Shown: piece after piece, positions 62,033 through 64,000 of the stretch | Numbering within the stretch: the first letter of the stretch is position 1 | Layout of the letters: each line of letters begins with the position of its first letter | Assembly (NCBI GenBank): GCA_902627805.1 | Contig: CACOKN010000002.1 | Location: 1 to 64,000, forward strand | Reading direction: 5' to 3' | Source of the DNA: an uncultured Pelagibacteraceae bacterium | Lineage (GTDB): Bacteria > Pseudomonadota > Alphaproteobacteria > Pelagibacterales > Pelagibacteraceae | Length of the DNA stretch: 64,000 bases | Notes under the pieces: model-generated | Told to the model about the DNA's origin: nothing | The model's input: the letters and a program-made list of their open reading frames with translations, nothing else | The model's database searches: none | Program-made: the position numbers and the translations under genes

Positions 62033-63031
62033 GTGAGTACGGTTTCCCTTACATTAGATGAAATTTTTGAATTAGCTAAAAAAACTTTATTAGCTAATGG
62101 TTGTAATGATGAAACAGCTTCTATTCTGTCTGATCTAATTAGAAATGCCGAAAGGGATGGATCTTTATCTCATGGTTTGTTTAGATTACCTGCATATGTA
62201 AGTGGTTTAAAAAGTGGAAAAATTAATGGTAAAGGAAAGCCTGAAATTAAAAAAATTTCTTTATCAGTTATAAAAGTTCAAGGGAATAATTGTTTAGCAC
62301 CAGTAGTTTTAAATAAAGGGTTGCCTGAATTAGCTAAAGCTGCAAAAGAAAATGGTGTAGCAGTGCTTGCAATAAATAATTCTCATCACATGGCAGCGAT
62401 GTGGCCTGAAACAGAAAAGTTAGCAGAAGAAGGTTTGGTTGCTTTTGCATGCACATCATACAAACCTGCTGTAGCACCTGCTGGTGCAATCAAACCATTA
62501 TTTGGAACCAACCCTATTTCATTTGCTTGGCCACGAGCTGGTAAAACTCCAGTCGTTTATGATATGGCAACAGCATCAATGGCAATGGGAGAAGTCCAAG
62601 TTGCAAAAAGAGAAGGGCACAAAGTTCCACTTGGAACTGGTTTAACTAAAGATGGTAAAGAAACTACTGATCCAGGAGCAATTGCAGATGGTGGTGTATT
62701 ACTTCCTTTTGGAGGCTATAAAGGTTCAGCAATAGCGATGATGGTTGAACTGATGGCTGGTGCTTTGGTTGGTGATAATTTTAGTTTTGAAACAGCTGCA
62801 AAGGATAACAATGATGGTGGCCCACCAAGTGGAGGTGAGTTTATTTTAGCTATATCACCAGATAAAACCTCAGGAACAAATTGGCAAAAACATGCAGATG
62901 AATTCTTTGATAAAATGAAATCTTTTGATGGGGTTAGACTTCCAGGTGAAAGAAGACACAAAAATAGATTAGACAAAGGCCCTCGACATATTAATGAAGA
63001 CTTGGTTAATAAAATAAAATCGTTAAGCTAA
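62033..63031 (+). CDS. Ldh2-family NAD(P)H-dependent oxidoreductase
   Basis: It belongs to the malate/L-lactate/ureidoglycolate dehydrogenase (Ldh2) family, distinct from Rossmann dehydrogenases. Segments seen are NAERDGSLSHGLFRLPAYV (about residues 38-56, with the catalytic His), INNSHHMAAMWPETE near 118, GTNPISFAWP near 158 and LPFGGYKGSAIAMMVE near 224. The best-matching subgroup by eye is delta1-piperideine-2-carboxylate/pyrroline-2-carboxylate reductase (DpkA), but lactate, malate or sulpholactate-type substrates cannot be excluded. It has 332 residues. The start is GTG at 62033. It ends convergently with xthA, with nine bases of overlap. Confidence 0.8.
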   Translation: MSTVSLTLDEIFELAKKTLLANGCNDETASILSDLIRNAERDGSLSHGLFRLPAYVSGLKSGKINGKGKPEIKKISLSVIKVQGNNCLAPVVLNKGLPELAKAAKENGVAVLAINNSHHMAAMWPETEKLAEEGLVAFACTSYKPAVAPAGAIKPLFGTNPISFAWPRAGKTPVVYDMATASMAMGEVQVAKREGHKVPLGTGLTKDGKETTDPGAIADGGVLLPFGGYKGSAIAMMVELMAGALVGDNFSFETAAKDNNDGGPPSGGEFILAISPDKTSGTNWQKHADEFFDKMKSFDGVRLPGERRHKNRLDKGPRHINEDLVNKIKSLS

Positions 63032-63799
63032 TTTAATTTCAATTGGAGTGTGGTCAGAAGGTTTTTCTCTTCCTCTTGGGTCTTTATTAATATTTATAGA
63101 TCTTACTTGATCGATTAAAGAATTTGATACTAAGAAGTGATCTATTCTCATACCATTATTTTTTTGCCAAGCTCCTCTCATATAGTCCCAAAAAGTATAG
63201 CCTTCTTTTGTTTCATTAAAGTGTCTATAAACATCATTAAATCCCAAGTTAAGCATTTCTCTGAATTTTTTTCTTATTTCCAATCTGTATAAAGCGTCAT
63301 CTTCAAAACTTTTAACATTATAAACATCTTCGGCAGCTGGAATAACATTGAAATCACCCGCAAGAATAATATTTGAGTTTTTTTTAGACAAGGTCTTTAA
63401 TTGTTTTATTAATTGATCCATCCAATTTTTTTTATAGTCATATTTCTCAGTATCTACCGGGTTTCCGTTTGGAGTATATATATTTATCAATTGAACAACT
63501 TTTTTCTTATACTCAACTTCAGCAGAAATAATTCTTGATTGTTTCAATTTATCTTTAATTAGATCTGTCCTAATATTTTTTAATTTTCCTTTGGAAATAA
63601 TTGCAACACCATTATAGCTTTTTTGGCCAAATACGTGACTTTCATAATCCACTGCTGAAAAATCATCATAAGGAAAGTTTACATCCTCTGTTTTGATTTC
63701 CTGCATCATTAGGATATCTGGTTTATATTTTATGAGATAACTTTTGATATTATCTATACGAGCTCTCACAGAATTTACATTCCATGACGAAATAATCAT
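63023..63799 (-). CDS. xthA: Exodeoxyribonuclease III (AP endonuclease family)
   Basis: It is a DNA-repair nuclease acting at abasic sites and 3' ends. The endonuclease/exonuclease/phosphatase fold starts IISSWNVNSVRAR, with LMMQEIKTED (catalytic Glu), IYTPNGNPVDTEKY, LAGDFNVIPAAEDV (Asp/Asn), and SDHTPIEI (Asp-His) at the C-terminus. I start it at 63799 (258 residues), because that codon gives the conserved MIISSWNVN and overlaps the upstream gene's stop as TAATG; ten further upstream residues would be inside the neighbouring gene. Overlap with convergent Ldh2 gene is nine bases. Confidence 0.95.
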   Translation of the reverse strand: MIISSWNVNSVRARIDNIKSYLIKYKPDILMMQEIKTEDVNFPYDDFSAVDYESHVFGQKSYNGVAIISKGKLKNIRTDLIKDKLKQSRIISAEVEYKKKVVQLINIYTPNGNPVDTEKYDYKKNWMDQLIKQLKTLSKKNSNIILAGDFNVIPAAEDVYNVKSFEDDALYRLEIRKKFREMLNLGFNDVYRHFNETKEGYTFWDYMRGAWQKNNGMRIDHFLVSNSLIDQVRSININKDPRGREKPSDHTPIEIKLA

Positions 63800-64000
63800 T
63801 AAAGAGAAAAAGAAACACCACAACCACAAGATGACTTGGTTTGTGGATTAGTTATCTTAAATTGTTCACCAATTAATTCTGAGACATAATCAACTTCAGA
63901 GCCTTTTAATAAATCTGCTGAAGTTTTATCAATCAAAATATTTTCAAATTTCAAATCATCATTTGATTTTTCCTTATCAAAAGTGAATTCATATTGAAAT
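63799..64000 (-). CDS. erpA: ErpA/IscA-type iron-sulphur insertion protein, 5' end outside the window
   Basis: This open frame runs off the right edge. The visible C-terminal 66 residues read through LLKGSEVDYVSELIGEQFKI to NPQTKSSCGCGVSFSL and stop (TAA, complement of 63799-63801). The paired cysteines in SSCGCGxSFS are the hallmark of A-type iron-sulphur carriers; with a third Cys expected upstream they pass [Fe-S] clusters to target enzymes such as LipA and IlvD, both encoded in this window. ErpA and IscA/SufA cannot be separated from the fragment. Its stop overlaps the xthA ATG by one base. Confidence 0.88.
   Translation of the reverse strand, partial: FQYEFTFDKEKSNDDLKFENILIDKTSADLLKGSEVDYVSELIGEQFKITNPQTKSSCGCGVSFSL

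Noticed and set aside
63800-63829. Ten extra N-terminal residues for xthA
   Set aside because: They are the reverse-frame reading of the erpA-like 3' end; the conserved xthA start is at 63799.
1-64000. CRISPR arrays, insertion sequences or rRNA genes
   Set aside because: No regularly spaced repeats, no terminal inverted repeats with transposase, and no rRNA-like sequence were seen.

Overview
The window reads as chromosome of a SAR11-type alphaproteobacterium (Candidatus Pelagibacter or a close relative). I base this on a very AT-rich sequence (about 30% GC by eye), genes packed with 1-20 bp spacing or 4-24 bp overlaps, alphaproteobacterial gene order over most of its length, the aapJQMP amino-acid transporter with a visibly codon-optimised binding protein, and few regulators. 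There are no insertion sequences, integrases, CRISPR arrays or rRNA genes. The assignment comes from gene content, not from a database search.

Positions 1-42837 are one long housekeeping block: coaX(partial)-rnj-DUF1467-proS-lolC-lolD-dnaE; a structured leader, then rpsB-tsf-frr-uppS-cdsA-dxr-bamA-skp-fabZ-lpxD-lpxA-lpxI-lpxB (translation, isoprenoid and phospholipid precursors, outer-membrane assembly, lipid A); on the minus strand gltX, lexA and ppiD-trpE-trpG-trpD-trpC; then tpiA-secG-pyrG-kdsA-eno-ftsB-lipA-ratA; on the minus strand cinA-pgpA-ispDF; and finally ntrY-ntrX-trkA-trkH. The order follows the ancestral alphaproteobacterial arrangement, but several usual members are missing at exact junctions (pyrH, rseP, gltA/comEC/moeA/moaC, pdhABC, dusB/ntrBC), as if pruned in place.

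Positions 42866-48353 are the least ordinary part. A tRNA-Arg is followed by a four-gene set: a DUF4956 membrane protein, a membrane-anchored TPR-like protein, a large CotH-kinase-like/EF-hand/beta-helix protein, and a VTC-domain (polyphosphate polymerase-like) protein. It looks like an envelope-associated phosphotransfer or polyphosphate module of unknown purpose and is my best candidate for a poorly described system.

Positions 48354-53542 carry the general L-amino-acid ABC transporter aapJ/terminator/aapQMP, with an 18-bp perfect palindrome before aapJ, followed by an XRE-family regulator. Then come tRNA-Asn and tRNA-Cys (minus), valS-ilvD-manC, a PiT-like anion transporter with a long leader (minus), two small membrane proteins (minus), a Fur/Zur-type regulator with a palindromic operator, a His-rich membrane protein in its operon, an Ldh2-family dehydrogenase, xthA (minus) and the 3' part of an erpA/iscA-like gene (minus).

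Regulatory signals that can be read directly include an rpsB leader with a potential pseudoknot over the ribosome binding site, a perfect GTTC-N7-GTTC SOS box before lexA, a terminator between trpC and lexA, a 12-bp hairpin over the lpxD start, and a recurring TATAAN hexamer exactly 14 nt before start codons that lack a Shine-Dalgarno sequence, suggesting leaderless mRNAs.
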